Notes: generated by a model not told the origin, from the sequence alone. DNA of 64,000 nt from Pterois miles (GCA_947000775.1 CAMQGK010000001.1:7584501-7648500); one strand, 5' to 3'. Numbered from the stretch's first letter, positions 1 to 13,645 are shown. Numbers and translations are program-made.

Positions 1-1585
1 ACCATACAGCTGCACCATATACATACATATGTACTCTAATTGCAGTATTTTCACTTCACTGCACTTTATAAACCGATATAATTAGTCAAAGCCCCCTGCC
101 TCATTTAGATACTGTAATTCAGGGAGGTTTTCCTTCGTTTATCTGCAAACTACATATTTACACACAAGTCACATATGTAGTGATTTGGTTTTTTGTCAAC
201 TTGACAGTGATAGTTATGCTGTGCGAATCAGTTGTGTGTGTGACTTGTTTAGTCACATTTCCAGCTTTATTTGCATGTTTTGATCTGGGGCAAGGCAAAC
301 ACTTTATTTCAGCTGCAAATTGTTGTTTCTCCACTGAACCAGGAAGTCATCGAGTACAACGTCTTGACCTTTTACGATTACATCCGGGTCATCGGTGAAT
401 CTCATTGTCTCACATGACTGCGTTGAGTGAATCTCTGGGGGTTTACTGTGATGTTGCAGCCCCAGCAGGTGTTTTTATACAGTACTTTTTATATGACAGC
501 AGCCTGCGGTGATTAGCTGATTAACTTCCTGCTGCTCTGCGGTGAAATAAAGTCTTCTGATGAACCAGCTTCTGTAACCTTTGACCTATTTCACAGTAAT
601 GATCAAGTAGCTGGAGCTTAGTCACAGCTGCAGCAGTGTTTCCTAATACTTCCAGGTATACATGAGTCACCGGCTTGTGGTTGATTTTTCCCAGTTAGTG
701 ACGAACTGGAGTCTTATGGCTGGTTGATTTTTAACCACATGTAATAAACCACCAGCTGAGAGGCGGAGAGGTGATGGGAGCTATTTGTGTTGCCTGTGGT
801 TTCTGAGCAGATAGTGTGAGACAGATACCAAAATAACGCTGTGAATATGTGTGTGTGACAGGATGTATTTGTGGTACGTGTGGTCTCCCAGAGGTGAGGC
901 TGCATCTGGGTTGTTACTGTTGGTTACAGGAGATGTCAGGGCTCAGACACTGTGACAACTTAAAGGGATAGTTCAAGTGTCGTGAAGTACGGTTGTGATG
1001 AGGTAGAACAAAGAACTGAAATCGGTATTAATGCTTTCACCAAAACAAGCAGACTCAGTCTAAACTGAGTATTCAGTTCAGTCTGTGAATTTGTGTCTAC
1101 ATTGTTCCTCAGATAGTCATTGGTCGTGTCTATAAAGTTAAATTCAACAGTACATGTCCACCAGGTCTGGTGAGGACATTTTGTTTTAGTTGCGGTTTTT
1201 CAACTTAAGAAAAAGAAAAATCAACAAAGACTCAACAGAAAAAAATTCATTTGTAGTTATAAAAATATTTAGGGTGTTTTTACTCACTTTTTGTCTCTCC
1301 CATGACGTTACTCGTCTCTTCTACAGCGTCCATTACAATTTCAAGTACATGGTCAATTATGCAGATTAACTGATGACATCATTTAGCGACTTTTAGGACA
1401 GCCAATAGCTGCTTTCCTTACTGAGGAGTTGGCAACACTGTCTCCAACTCACTGCAACACTCCCGCCACGCACTGGGCGACTGCTTCTCCTGCTTTCCAT
1501 AAGAAACGAATGGAAAGTGTTGAGGCGCCAATAGAGGAGTGGTACCACTGACACGCCCCCTGAAAACACAAACAACTGTTCCCTC
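1..1585. other. Non-coding, presumed arhgap5 intron; nothing recognised
   Basis: I see no coding exon, RNA gene or clear mobile element here. The short open frames have no recognisable protein similarity and no plausible splice context. By position it is most likely part of the large intron upstream of the first arhgap5 exon found in the window, but that rests on the missing exons lying outside the window. Confidence 0.5.
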
Positions 1586-3222
1586 TAGGGGTGGGACGCT
1601 TCATAAAATTCACGGTTCGGTGTCACGTTTTTTGGTTCGGTTCTGCACAGCGGTAAATGGTATTGATGATACAGCATGGAGGCAAATTTCCAAGTTCAGT
1701 TTGAACAGCTTTTCATTTATTTGCCAAAATAAGTCAACAGTTTGCCTGAACAACAGTATACCAGGCTAACATAAGGAACAAGAGCCACTGTGTTATTTAA
1801 AAATAATTAATTAATTAAAAACACATTGTAGGCTCAGGCCATCAACACAGAGTGCATCAGGGCAGCCAGCACTGGACCTTTTTAAACAGCAGTAACATTA
1901 ACAACATCTTTATTCCCTGATATTTAAATAATAATTAAAAAGAACACAGACGCTAAGTTTGTAGCTGTGTCTGAGTCTGCATGTAGAGGCTGTTTAATGC
2001 TGCTGGGAGAAGGAGTCGCTCTTTCCTCCCCGACTCTCTCCTCCTATTAACAGACACACCAGTATAGGCCACACATGCTGCACAGTGCTTACAGACAGTC
2101 TTATCCACCACCTTTTTCCCGTTGTTATATTATTTCATTATTCATTCTATTATTCCTCATTTTTACTTGTTATATTGTCTTATGTGACCTTGGAAGTGAT
2201 GTGTAAGCACCTTTGAATCACCTCATAGACAGAGCACCTTTGTTAACTTCATAGACAGATTGCACTTATCTTTTTTTATTGCTGTGAAAACAGGAACAGC
2301 TGCACTCCATGTTCTCTTTCTGTCTAGTTTCAGGGACAGATCGTACTTATTATCCACATTATTATTGATGAATAAAACAAATGAAAGGGAGGAAGCGGGC
2401 TTCCACACTGTATCTCCTACTGTGAAGCCTTTCTGTATTATTCAGCCACACGTCTTCATGACAACACACTCACATGGTGTTTATCACATGACGGTAAAGT
2501 CACATGAGCAGTGGTTGGCCTGCTCATGTCAGTGATAGTTGGCCAATGAGACTCTGTTGCTTGAAGTCCGGGCGGTTCCCAGCCCAGAAGATAATGTGAA
2601 CTGAACCCGGAAATCGAGGCTCTTCTGACTGAGATCCTGCAGGAGCTCCGTCACTCTGAGCCCAGCGCTGTATTTACTTCATGTGATCTAAATAAATATC
2701 TGAGACCTGAAGACCTCTCCAGTCTGTTAACAAAGGAATCAGGCTAACACTGTCACTGTCATACGTAACACCAATCCATAACGCTCCCACACACTCGAAT
2801 GCTCTACCTAAACTTTATCGTGTCCTCTCTCCATTTCCTTAACTGAATCACAGCTGTACTGTGCTCTTCATCAACGTCTCTGCCAACTGAGAGTCGGAGA
2901 AGGAAGGAGGCGGGGTCATACGTCATCAACGCCTCGTATTTTTGGCGGTACAACACCTGCAGTAAAATCTGGTTGCCCTTGCAGAAAGTGAGCCAATAAC
3001 AAGGCAGGACTGCAGCTTCAGTTACACTGCACGTGTCATACTTGATATTCCTGTCCACCGTGTCCCAGCCTCTTTCCATAAGCCTTGATTTCTAGTATGA
3101 CAATAAACGCAATGAAAAAAATACACAATCAACCTCATAACCTTTTTCAAATGAACCCAACGATATATACACGGCCCGAATTGTGACCGGCGAACCGGAC
3201 GGTACCTGAACCGTTCCCATCC
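1586..3222. mobile_element. Candidate hAT-like non-autonomous DNA transposon
   Basis: The left edge reads TAGGGGTGGGACG, followed within about 50 bp by repeated ACGGTTCGGT-type motifs. The right edge holds the mirrored pattern, GTGACCGGCGAACCGG then AACCGTTCCCATCC. Inverted ends of the form GG(A/G)TGGGA-ACGGTTC are, from general knowledge, typical of abundant fish hAT-type elements. The interior codes for nothing I recognise as a transposase. The pairing of these two ends into a single 1.6-kb element is inferred; they could be two truncated copies. Confidence 0.45.
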
Positions 3223-3347
3223 GTAGTTCCCTCCTTTTTCATTTTGAAAAAGCAACGACCAGTGAGGAAACTCCAACACTTTGCTGACTAATCTGTAACT
3301 TTTGCGTTTGTAGGGCTGGCCCTGCAGTCCAGACAACACCATTTATC

Positions 3348-3515
3348 ATTTTACCTCTCAGAACAGGGGGGTTACTGGTCAACCGCTGTATCGATCATTT
3401 AGTTAGTTTGTATTATTGTGTAGCACCAAAGCACCAAAGTCACAAACTAACACAAACAAACTAACCGATCGATGCAGCGGTTGACCAGCAACCCCGTAAT
3501 GCTGAGAGGTAAAAT
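3348..3515. repeat. Long imperfect inverted repeat (foldback)
   Basis: About 64 bp beginning TTTTACCTCTCAG and containing TGGTCAACCGCTG recur in reverse complement across a loop of about 40 bp (CAGCGGTTGACCA and CTGAGAGGTAAAA on the far side). The right arm and the following 100 bp belong to a dispersed family: related sequence is at 11080-11200 (+) and 26090-26160 (-), all sharing GAGTCTGGTGGCTTTG. This is probably a foldback or miniature DNA element. Confidence 0.7.
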
Positions 3516-4739
3516 TGCAGTTTTTTTCAGTGGAGTCTGGTGGCTTTGAAGAGAACACAGATGGATACAACAGCTTCAGTTCTCCTGCCTGATGGCAAGG
3601 TCAATTAATGCAATTTTTAGTTGAATGTTTAGTTGAGTGGGGTCATTTAATGGGTCAACTTTCTGCTAGCTGACATCTCCTCTTGCCGCTTCGCATTAAA
3701 AGCTTTATATAGGATAATCACATTGTGAAGCAGCTACAGGAATACTGGGTGATGGATGTTTAACCTGCATCACAGCTGAACCTGTTGCTGATTGGCTGAC
3801 AGGCTGTACCAGCTTGGTAATTAGTTGGTCGATTGGTTGTCACGGCAACTCAGCACCGTCCCTTTAAGAACCTATTCATAGGCTCTCGAGCATCTCGGCT
3901 TTATTTAAGTTACTGGTTCAGTTTTTCCTTCAAAATTGAAGTTTTTAGTTCACATTTCTTTTCATTGTACTTTGACAAACAGACACATACAGCTTTACAT
4001 CCTGCTCCCTGGCCTGTGTTTTAATCTCTTCCTGTGGATTTCCTGGTCACTGACACTAAGAGATAGGAAAATGTGTGTGTGGTGCTTGTGGCTGAATATT
4101 TGAGCAGCCACTCCTCCATCATCCTCCCTGTTTTCCTGGTGAAAGGTGAAGCAGGGACTCTAACCTCTTTCATCCCTCGCTCCTGGGCAGACTCTGCCTC
4201 TCTCTCTCTATTTCTTTTGGTGTGTTTGTTCTCAGTGTGGTGATCATCCCCAGAGAGTAGAACGTAAGCCGTGGTGCTGCTGATTGAATGTGATTGCCCG
4301 TTTCTTTGGCTTCAGTAATATCCCAACCATGACCTTCTCTCTGTGACTACGTCCACAATGAGTCGGCTAAATGTGAAAATATCCTCCTCTTTGTTTTGAC
4401 TTTCGGTTCCCACTAAGCTGCTGTATTTCACCCCCAAAAATCAGCTTTTCAGAAGTGCTCTCCAGCCTCCAGAGTCTTCTCAGAAACCGTCAGGATCTGG
4501 ACAACTTTCTGCTGTGTGTTTTCTCTGCCTTTAATATATTTTGTTAGACTGGTGCCATCTATGTGGCACGAGACTCATTTAGTTGTCTGACAACAGAAAC
4601 AGAAGCATATCTAACTAAATCCTACATTTAGCTGAACTGAGTAGTCAGTCTACAGAAAATTAGTCTGCAGATATTTATCAAAATCAAATTGTTTTTATAG
4701 TTATTCAAACAAAAATGGACAAAATTAGATGGTTTTAGC
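3516..4739. other. Non-coding, no recognised feature beyond the repeat tail
   Basis: Positions 3516-3620 continue the dispersed repeat whose inverted arms precede them. From there to 4739 I see no exon, element end or tandem repeat. A pyrimidine-rich stretch near 4195-4215 is too short to classify. Confidence 0.4.
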
Positions 4740-4839
4740 TTCCTTGTGCAGATTTTCTGTCGTTCTTTGTATTACTGGAAGCTAAATGGACTTTTTGGGG
4801 ATTTTGTGTGGCTTTCGTCCAGATGCTACTATTGATGAT

Positions 4840-4905
4840 TTCTACCTAAAAATCACAAGTTGTGTTATTACGTTTAAGAAATTAGTGGCATTATGGCGTA
4901 ATGGA
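4840..4905 (+). mobile_element. 3' fragment of the AGGGCTGTC-ended element family
   Basis: The motif CCTAAAAATCACAAGTTG, followed by AAATTAGTGGCATTATGGCG, matches the 3' interior of the copies at 38131-40706 and 62268-62680. The terminal inverted repeat is not recognisable here, so this is an old truncated copy. An open frame over it (4786-5007) has no recognisable similarity. Confidence 0.6.
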
Positions 4906-5421
4906 TTTGCACGTTATTATCTGTATCAGCTGAAACCAAAAGATCAGGTATCGGGACGGAAGAAATGTTATCAGAAAGTCTCTAAGCTGAACAGAGAAGA
5001 AATGTGAGGACTTTAAACACATTAGACATTAAATCATTTGCTGCAAGCAGTTAAATATGGTTTAAAATAGATAACGAAAATTTGAATTGATTGCTCTTAT
5101 TTTTTTGTATTTTCTATTGTGCATTTTTCTATCTTATATCATGTCTCTCGACTTTAACGCACTCCTCATCAAATGTTGGCTGTGATGAACATTTTCTTTC
5201 ATTAATTTCAGTGTGGACGACGTTGATCTTTATGAAAACAGCTCTAGGGTTAAATATATTGTGGATATATAATCTCTGTCTTTCATCCCTTCTCTCTTCA
5301 TATTTCTTAAAGTGAGAGGGCCAGTGTGAGGATTAGATTAGGGCGATTGGTTATGGCCCCTCATGTGCTGCAGAGTATTAGGAGGACAGACGAGGCCAGT
5401 TTGAGCCGGGCCGGCGGCAAC

Positions 5422-5533
<112 letters not shown>

Positions 5534-6429
5534 TTAAGATGAAATAGCATGCTACAAATGTGCTTGTGTCTTGGGGGCAGGCTGTGCAGAGAGAAAGAGG
5601 GGAAAAAAGGGCGAGATAGAGGCGAGTGCGATGCCACCTGGCTCCGAGGCAGTCATCTGGTCTAATGGGGCTTGTGTGTAAATGTGTGTGTGATGGGGAG
5701 AGTGTGTCCTGTGGCTGTATTTGAGCAGTCCAGTCGTCCATTAAGTTTGCCTTGAAAAGCCCTCATATTGCCCTTCTCTCTTTTTTTTTTTTTGTCTCTC
5801 TCGCATGTTTTCTGCCAGGATGCCGCCAGCGAACATGTGAATGTGCTGAAAACAAACCGGCAGCAAAGTGAATATCTCGAGAGAGTGACCACGTTTGCTT
5901 GCTTGGACTTCAATGTGAGCAATAAGGAGATAATATGTGAAGTGGAGCGTAAGACAAATCAGAGTGTCCTTCCTCTGCCAGCTCCATTATTTCTTTATAA
6001 TTGGGGCACCTTGGATTACATCACTGGCCGTTTACCAAACAGTAAAAACTAAAAATGGATGGCATGGCATGGCAGCAGAAGCTTAAAAAGTCACAAAAAC
6101 AAACACATTTTGTCACGTAGTTGTAGTGGTATCTTCTTTAGCAGATAATTTGGGGTGTTATTTGCCAGGTTTTGAAATATTTATCCCTCAGGTTTAAGTA
6201 CAATGGATAAACCACAGAGTCATAGAAGAGGAAAGACATCCAAAAATATTCACATTTATGTAATCAGAGAATTTAGACTTTTTTTTTACTTAAAAAAAAA
6301 CACTCAAACTGATCGATTATCAGAATAGTTGACGACTGATCGATTATAATCAAATTAGCTCTAGTACCTACCAGCCAATCAGAGACTAGACTGTAACATA
6401 ATTGTCATGTTTCTTGAAACCCAACCATC

Positions 6430-6600
6430 CATCTGCAGCCTCTAATCCCATCGGGGTCGTAGGGGGTCTGGAGCCGATCCCTGTTGGCTCTGAGTGAAGG
6501 CGGGTTCACCTGGACAGGTCTCCAGTCCATCACAGGACACAGAGACCATTCACACTCACATTCACACCAACAGGACATTTAGAGTCATTTATTCGTCAAA
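6430..6600 (+). repeat. Dispersed repeat fragment (GGTTCACCTGGACAGG type)
   Basis: The segment with GGCGGGTTCACCTGGACAGG, TCCAGTCCATCACAGG and CATTCACACTCACATTCACACC recurs in diverged form at 60424-60510 on the same strand. It resembles a common fish interspersed repeat whose class I cannot state with certainty. No coding capacity is visible. Confidence 0.55.
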
Positions 6601-7487
6601 CACCCAGTGTTTGTTTTGGTGTAATTTCTGTTAATTCAAAGCAGTGACACTTATTATTTATTATTTTTCTGATTAATTATTACCAGGATGGACTGACCCT
6701 GTTTCAGATTGAGGCTGTGATGCTGTAACGTGTAGGGAGCGTCTTTAGCCACGAAAACAGCTAAAGTTTTTCTATCAGAGTTTATATATCTGACGGATGG
6801 AGAACCTTTCGACATGTTCACTTTAGTCTGTTTCATAAAAGTTTTTCAGGGCTGAAAATGTGGACAGGCACATCTGTTTGACATTCAGCTGAAACTGAAA
6901 TATTAAAATGAACTGACAACCTTTTGACTCCTCCGCACTTCCTCCCGTTTCTCGCTGTTAACCAGACAGCAGTAGAGATGTCCCTGCTCACTGGCATTGT
7001 CATCTCCATCTGAGCCAATCAGCAGTGAAATGTCACCTTGTTTTCAGCTGCGACTGCAGTTCTGGCCGATCAGTGTCATTTTCAATCCTTTGATCGTTTC
7101 CCCCTAAAAGTTTGGTCCAGATTTGGGATCAGTGGTTGGTGATTCTGTTTCTTTATTTTTTGCTTTTGTTGCTGAAGTTTCTGCTCATTTACAGATTTTC
7201 TGGTGAGTGTTTCTAGCTTTTGGGATGAATCTGCTTTGTGTTGTTGGAGATAAACAATGTGGCTACAGCTGGCATCGTTTGGGCCTTACATAACCACAGA
7301 AACCTCCATAAGTGGGTGAATTTAAGAAATGTGATTGTCAGCTTTTTAGGCACAGCGATGGACTACTTCCAGGTCTAAATGAGACTGAGAGCAGAATGCT
7401 GGTTTTAAAACAGTCAGGATTATCACGAGGAGGGGGAAAAACATAGACACAGTGTCACATTTTGTTTTTTACGATTTTGAAATAGAT

Positions 7488-8152
7488 TATTTAACACCAG
7501 AATCGATACATTTGTCTTCATCTGTAAAGTGACATCACATCCGTTCGGTATCCGTCAACCAAAACTGACCCCAGAAAGTATTAAAGGGTGGAGGGTGGGC
7601 GTGGATCCGACCTCCACCCTCCATGTTAAATCCAGCCTGGTAAACACTACACATCCAGTAAAGGAGGGAAACACTTTGGAAAAGCAGAGCTAGACATCAC
7701 GGCTAAAGCTGCACGCTAACTCCGTCACGGAGAGGAAACGTCATCGTACGGCGGTAACGTGCGTCGCTCTCGTCTCCGTGGTCCGACGGACCGACGCTAC
7801 GACTGTAGAGCTCCATATACTGACATTTATGTTAAATGCATTCAGACGGCCCCGATGGAGCTGAACATGGATGGATAAAGAGAACGGAGCTGACGGAGAG
7901 CTAGAGACCACCTTGGAGGAGTTAGAGGAAGTAGACACCTGGGGCTATGTCTGGTTTTAAATATAAAGTGTAACAAAGGGAACTGTCTATACAAAATCCA
8001 TCTATGGAAATCAGATTGATGGACATTACAAGTCCCTTATAACATTACAAGTGGTAAAAAAGTTAACAAAAATCACAATAAATAGTAACGCATATTGAAT
8101 CAAGTATCGTGAGAGTATTGAATCGGTAGAAAAGCGTATTGTTCCAGCCCTA
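7488..8152 (+). mobile_element. Dispersed element, family B copy 1
   Basis: Positions 7488-7745 match 20835-21165 in reverse complement, including CATCCGTTCGGTATCCGTCA, a self-complementary block built on GGTGGAGG/CCTCCACC (7586-7622) and GCACGCTAACTCCGTCACGG. The right edge TCCAGCCCTA pairs with the TAGAGCTGGGA edge of the other copy, so both look like non-autonomous DNA transposons with short inverted ends. The left edge is not resolved. No transposase is present. Confidence 0.65.
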
Positions 8153-8330
8153 ACTGTTGTTTCTGGGCTCAAAATGTTAAAAAATAGAAAAGTGGAATAG
8201 TCCTTTAATAGCTGGACATACTGTAACTGTAAATGTTGAAGTGTTGAGAGGATTTTGCTGCTGTTACAGACATGTCAGGCTGTCGCCTTTCTGAGAGCCA
8301 CTGACCTCGCCGAGCACCTTGCTGCAGGCT

Positions 8331-8332
<2 letters not shown>

Positions 8333-8396
<64 letters not shown>
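8333..8396 (+). repeat. (CA)n microsatellite
   Basis: About 32 CA units. The reverse strand gives a Cys-Val open frame that should be ignored. Confidence 0.97.
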
Positions 8397-8398
<2 letters not shown>

Positions 8399-8499
8399 AG
8401 CAGCAGTAGATGTGTGTTTCTGATGATGCAGAGGCTTTGATGAAGGTCTCAGGAGGGCGTTTAGTCGGCCATGTTGTACAACACGAGGTGCTGACTCTC

Positions 8500-8837
<338 letters not shown>

Positions 8838-9013
8838 AGAAAGTGAAAGTGTGTGTTTCGTTTTGTGTGTTTATACCACAGTTTGACAGCTAAGAATTGA
8901 GTCATTGCTGCTGGCACTGCTGAAACGTCTCAGCCTACAGTTGTAGTAGAGGTCTGTGTGTCATCACACCAAACATTAAAGGAATATTCCACCTGGTTTT
9001 TATATCGCTAAAT

Positions 9014-9510
9014 CAGGGGGGTCAAACTCAGTTTCATCCTGGTCCACGTCAGCATCATGGTTCCCCTCAGAGGGCCGGTTATCATTGTAAGACTATATAA
9101 ATATACCTACTCTTGATCATATTACAAAATTGCCTCTGTATTTGATTATTATTAGTTTTAGTAATAATTTATTTGATAACTAGCTCTGAAAGCAGAAGTC
9201 TTGGAAAAATAATTGCAAGCAGAAATATTGTACAATTTATTTAAAGATTGAGTTCAGCAACAAAAGCACATGCTTGTGCATCAATATATATATATAAATG
9301 TACGTAGACACAAAAATACTGTATGTGGACACACACTCACATTTCTATGTTATTATAACATAAATCCATGAATTTATGAGATTCAGAAACCCTCATCAAT
9401 ACTCATCCATCAACAATCAAAATTACTCTCAAGTGAATAATAAAGGTCTTTTTTACCATCACACAAATATTATCAAACACAGTTACTTATTATTATTAAT
9501 TAATTTATTA
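9014..9510 (+). mobile_element. 5' part of a hAT-like non-autonomous element
   Basis: The left end CAGGGGGGTCAAACTCAG followed by CAGAGGGCCGG is the characteristic start of Charlie-type hAT elements. The interior (TAGCTCTGAAAGCAGAAGTC, GTACGTAGACACAAAAATAC) is repeated at 60511-60720. That second copy lacks this left end but retains a matching right end near 61272. No right end is recognisable here, so the copy is truncated. Confidence 0.7.
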
Positions 9511-10314
9511 TTCTCAGGCATTGGCCAAGAAAAATGTTAAAATCAGCTGGTTCGGTCGACTTCTAGTTAGCGCTGCTAGCTGCTAGCCGCTAGCCGCAGG
9601 GTCAGCCGTCGCCATGTTGAGAGCTGTGAGGAAGCAGAAATGCTCCCAATCTCAGCATCTTTAAGTATGCACAAAAACACGACCATTATCTTTTTAGAAT
9701 ACTTTTTTAGATAATACCATTTTGGATATAGAAATATGTAGGAAAAAAGCATCCATAAATATAAAAGTTCAACATTACAACCAACTTTCACAGCATTCTT
9801 TAGTGAGTATAATCGTTTATCTCTGGTTTTCAGTACAGAGCAGCAAACTTCCAAGTCATTTTTCAAAACTCACTTCTTCCATCTCTTTATGATCCATACG
9901 TTCATGTTACTTTAGTTTTCTGTTGTAAACAGAAGAAAAGCAGTAGGTTGACCAGACAGAGAATAGAGCGCCATCTACAGAAACTTGGCACCTGTGATGG
10001 TCGTTTTATTTGCAGATGTGAGTTTGCATTTGTGTTAAAATCTAATTTATTAGGCCTCGTTATTATTCATCACAATCTGCTGCAGGTACAGAGGAATAAT
10101 CAGAGCAAATACTGGAATTAAGAAAGGACAAAACAGAAAGGGAACAAGTGTGTGAGTGAATAGAGCAGCAGCTAGGTAGCTGCAGCCTGACGGCTCTATT
10201 TATAATACTGGCCCATCTGTCTCTGTTACATTAGAAATTAGTGTGTGTGCAACCATGTGGGTGTGTTGTCGGCTGCTTCTATCGCTTCCTGAAAGCTGGA
10301 CATCTGTCCTGCTG

Positions 10315-10315
<1 letters not shown>
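9511..10315. other. Non-coding; no recognised gene
   Basis: A short stretch rich in GCTAGC-type words lies near 9565-9600. The rest is AT-rich. An open frame at 9576-9866 on the minus strand has no recognisable domain. Confidence 0.4.

Positions 10316-10407
<92 letters not shown>
10316..10407 (+). repeat. (CA)n microsatellite
   Basis: About 46 CA units; overlapping His-Thr and Cys-Val frames are repeat translations. Confidence 0.97.
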
Positions 10408-10409
<2 letters not shown>

Positions 10410-11079
10410 GTCAGTCAGTGTGTGTGTGGTTCGGTGTTGGTAGTTTTTTTTATTGCGACTTCTTTGCTGCTGAAATTACTGAAAGTTTTGTTTGTTTGTT
10501 TTTTAAACAGGGTGAGGTGTCTGAGATTAATGCAGATTATCAGTGATGCACAATCTTAAATGTAAGTGAAAGGTTTACGCCACACATACGTGCAAACATG
10601 TGTGAGTTGTTGTATCTGTTTACCCTGCAGGTTCAACATGGTGGTGAAGAAGGCAGTGCACCAATAGGATGTGTTTATTCTTGTCTCTTCTCACCCATAT
10701 GAGAGGTTTATGCAACAAGTCAGTCATGTTTAAGCATAATTTGCGTTTGATGAGATTTGCTGGGTCAAAAAATGACTTTTAATATTGACTAAAGTGGCTG
10801 GAAATAAGATTACAAATTTAGTGAAGTCAGTAAATCATGAGAATTCAAAGCTTCTTGTCATGCAGGTTGGGTCTGTATTTGGTTTTGTGTTTAGTGTTGT
10901 TGATTATTTGTTTATGTGATTCATTTTTCATTGTGTTCATTTTAATGACTGTTTATCAAACAGATATTACATTTTCAGATTATTTCCCTTCAGATTTTTA
11001 AAGACGTAGTTTGTATTATTTAATGGAGCGTTTACAGTGAAGATGCAGAGACTGTTTCTTGTGCATTTGGTGAATCTGA

Positions 11080-11200
11080 ACTAACCAAAGTCACAGGCAG
11101 CGGTAGACCAGCAACTACTGTGTTCTGTGAGGTATAAATGCAGGTTTCTTCAATGGAGTCTGGTGGCTTTGGTGAGAGCACAGATTACCACTTCAGTTCC
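11080..11200 (+). repeat. Dispersed repeat related to 3453-3620
   Basis: CTAACC, then a GCAGCGGTAGACCAGCAAC segment and TGGAGTCTGGTGGCTTTGG, occur in the same order as at 3458-3570. A poly-T run (about 11207-11224) follows. Confidence 0.65.
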
Positions 11201-11656
11201 TGACTTTTTTTTTTTTTTTTTTTTAGATACCCTTACTTTAAATCCCCAGTAATGGGTCATGATGTTTTTAAACTCCATGCTCCAAGTTTTTAACACAGGC
11301 TTTTAAATATAATGTGTATCAGTCAGTCAGTGTATCATGACTTAACCAAGATCCCCCAGAGATACAGAAGATGTTGTAGTTGTAGTTCTCTGTAGTACTC
11401 GTCATGACTAGTAAACTGATGTGTACACTCCCGTCTCTGATGTCCTGAGGGGGTGCTTGATATTTCCACTGGTAAAGGTGCAGAGTGTAATGTCGAGCCA
11501 CATGCTCCTTAGAAATAGGGAAGTATTTCACCTCGGCTACTGGCTACTACTCCATATGAGCTACATTTACAGTCATCAGTCAGTTTTTAACAAGAAGCCA
11601 ACTACTACCTAACTAACCAAGAAGAAGCAAAATCCAACCAACTTGCTGAAACCAGT

Positions 11657-12180
11657 TAAAATAACGCTGCTGTCTTATAACTCAAGCGAGTAAAGCGAGG
11701 CGAAAATTTGCTTTGCTCTTGGTGCCATCATACCATATATATGACCAGATGACTTTATGTTGAGTGTTGATGGAGCAGCTGTATAGCCTGGCTCTGAAAA
11801 CAAGCATTTTAAAACTTGTTTACTTGTCATCTTGCAGACAAACCTGACAAAGCATCAGTTCAGACTTTTTACTAATCAGCATCATTTTGATCCATTTACT
11901 GCAATTAAATCACAGCATAATCTGTTTATTTGGGGTCCATACTGCAGTAATACGTGTGGCTGCAGGGTGATGCCATGAACCCAGACACGACGCTGTTTGG
12001 TTTTCTGACATATCTGGACTTCAGCAGCTACAGTGGTTATTTCTTCCATGTTGATGGAGGAAATGGCAGAAAAATAAGTTGTTGGTATCTATGGAGACAA
12101 GCTCCTCCTCCTCTCCAGAGCATTCAGCATGAAAGAACTGAAATAACACCGCCGTCAAACTCAGGCGAGTAAAGCAAAGA
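11657..12180 (+). mobile_element. Dispersed element, family C copy 1
   Basis: The block containing CCAGATGACTTTATGTTGAG, CTTGCAGACAAACCTGACA, TTTACTAATCAGCATCAT and GTTATTTCTTCCATGTTGATG is repeated in the same order and orientation at 15965-16540. Related segments of about 40 bp containing AGCGAGTAAAGC/GGCGAGTAAAGC lie at both ends (11658-11700 and 12140-12180). No protein is recognisable. Confidence 0.7.
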
Positions 12181-12399
12181 TGCCTGTGTGTCCTCTGTAG
12201 CAACACCTGTCATGTTTTAGATTATTGCTTAGTTTTTATCGAGACGACACGACTGTCGAAACTGCTTTCAGCCTGTGGGAGTGATGTAGAGAATCAGACA
12301 CTAACACCAGGAAATTGTGATGTAGCAGTGGTGAACTCCTCTACTGTAAAGATCTCAACCTGAAAGTACACTGCAGCTGTGGGCCTGTTGTCTGCTGAG

Positions 12400-12402
<3 letters not shown>

Positions 12403-12447
<45 letters not shown>

Positions 12448-12537
12448 TGGATCTTGTTACTGAAGGTGCCCAGATATTAAATCATACTCTCTCTCACACA
12501 CACACACATACACACACATACACACACACACACACAG
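12403..12537 (+). repeat. (TG)n then (CA)n microsatellite pair
   Basis: A (TG) run at about 12403-12444 and an interrupted (CA) run at about 12490-12537 lie 45 bp apart in opposite dinucleotide sense, so the pair is self-complementary. Confidence 0.9.
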
Positions 12538-13292
12538 TCTCGCTGCAGCCTTTGTATTGATTTATATTGACCCATGGTTGTGTGGAGGTCCGCTCATTAA
12601 ATTAACACACCAGCGGAGAAACTGATGACTCCACCAGACCACAACTGTGTGTGTGAGGGGAAAAAACACAAAGAAAGTGCTCACCTTAGGTCATTAGCTC
12701 CACACACATAAACCTGGACTGTTTCTCTGACACACACACTCTCTGGAGGAGAGCATCGGCAGCAGAATGACTTCCAGACCAGAGAGCTCAGCTCATTTCT
12801 CAGCCCGAGGATTGTGGGAAAAGCTGCGTTTTGGTCTCCTCTGGGAACAACCAGCAGTCTTACCTGCACATTCATCTTCCTCGTCGGAGTCAGTGCGTGT
12901 TAGCATGTCAGACCGCATTTCATAATGAGCGCCGGATCGGACCTTTAATGTCCTGGGTATGAGAAAGTGGAGCATGCGGGCTGGGATCGGCTGATATCAA
13001 GTGGAAGCCAGCAGATCCTGTTTACCGTCAGGTTCAGGATAAACAAGCTAACACGCTAGTAGCAAACACAGAGACATCAGAGTGTAGCCTCATGTACAGG
13101 TAGATAAAAACAACTTTACTCTGTGGTTTATTTAAATCCATAGACACAGTTGTTTCACCTGCAACCCTGAGCACCGATTTACAAATATTAACCTGGTTAC
13201 TTTGATTTAACCTCTGTTTATCAGATTTTATCCTATTATTAAGTCCTAACCCTGATTGCAGCATAATTTACAGACGTGTTTGTTGTTATAAT
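12538..13292. other. Non-coding; nothing recognised
   Basis: Both strands carry short open frames without recognisable protein similarity or splice context. No repeat pair was found for this stretch. Confidence 0.4.
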
Positions 13293-13645
13293 AAGGCTGG
13301 GTATGGCTTGAAAATTTCACCTGATCTGACTGTCATTTGCTCATCAAATGTGTGTTATCATCATCATAAGCCCCACAGATGTGTTTCATTAGGGGCCTAC
13401 TACACATATGTAAAAATATCATCAAAAATATATGTTTCATCACAACATGTAGGCCCTGGTCTCCGGGAAAGAACACTGTTTTTCTAATCTGTCTAATACT
13501 GTGTTGGTCATACTATAGAACGATTTATTACTTGTGTTTATTGAATAATACAGAAGATAAGGAACTTAAAATATTCACATATTAAATCGCAATATTGATA
13601 AAAACAAATCCAATTGGATCATTTTCCAAAGTTGTTCAGCCCCAA
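13293..13645. mobile_element. Candidate short DNA transposon
   Basis: The left edge AAGGCTGGGTATGG and right edge GTTGTTCAGCCCCAAT resemble the GGGCTG...CAGCCC ends of other miniature elements in the window. The sequence between is AT-rich and non-coding. No second copy was found here, so the call rests on the ends alone. Confidence 0.35.
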
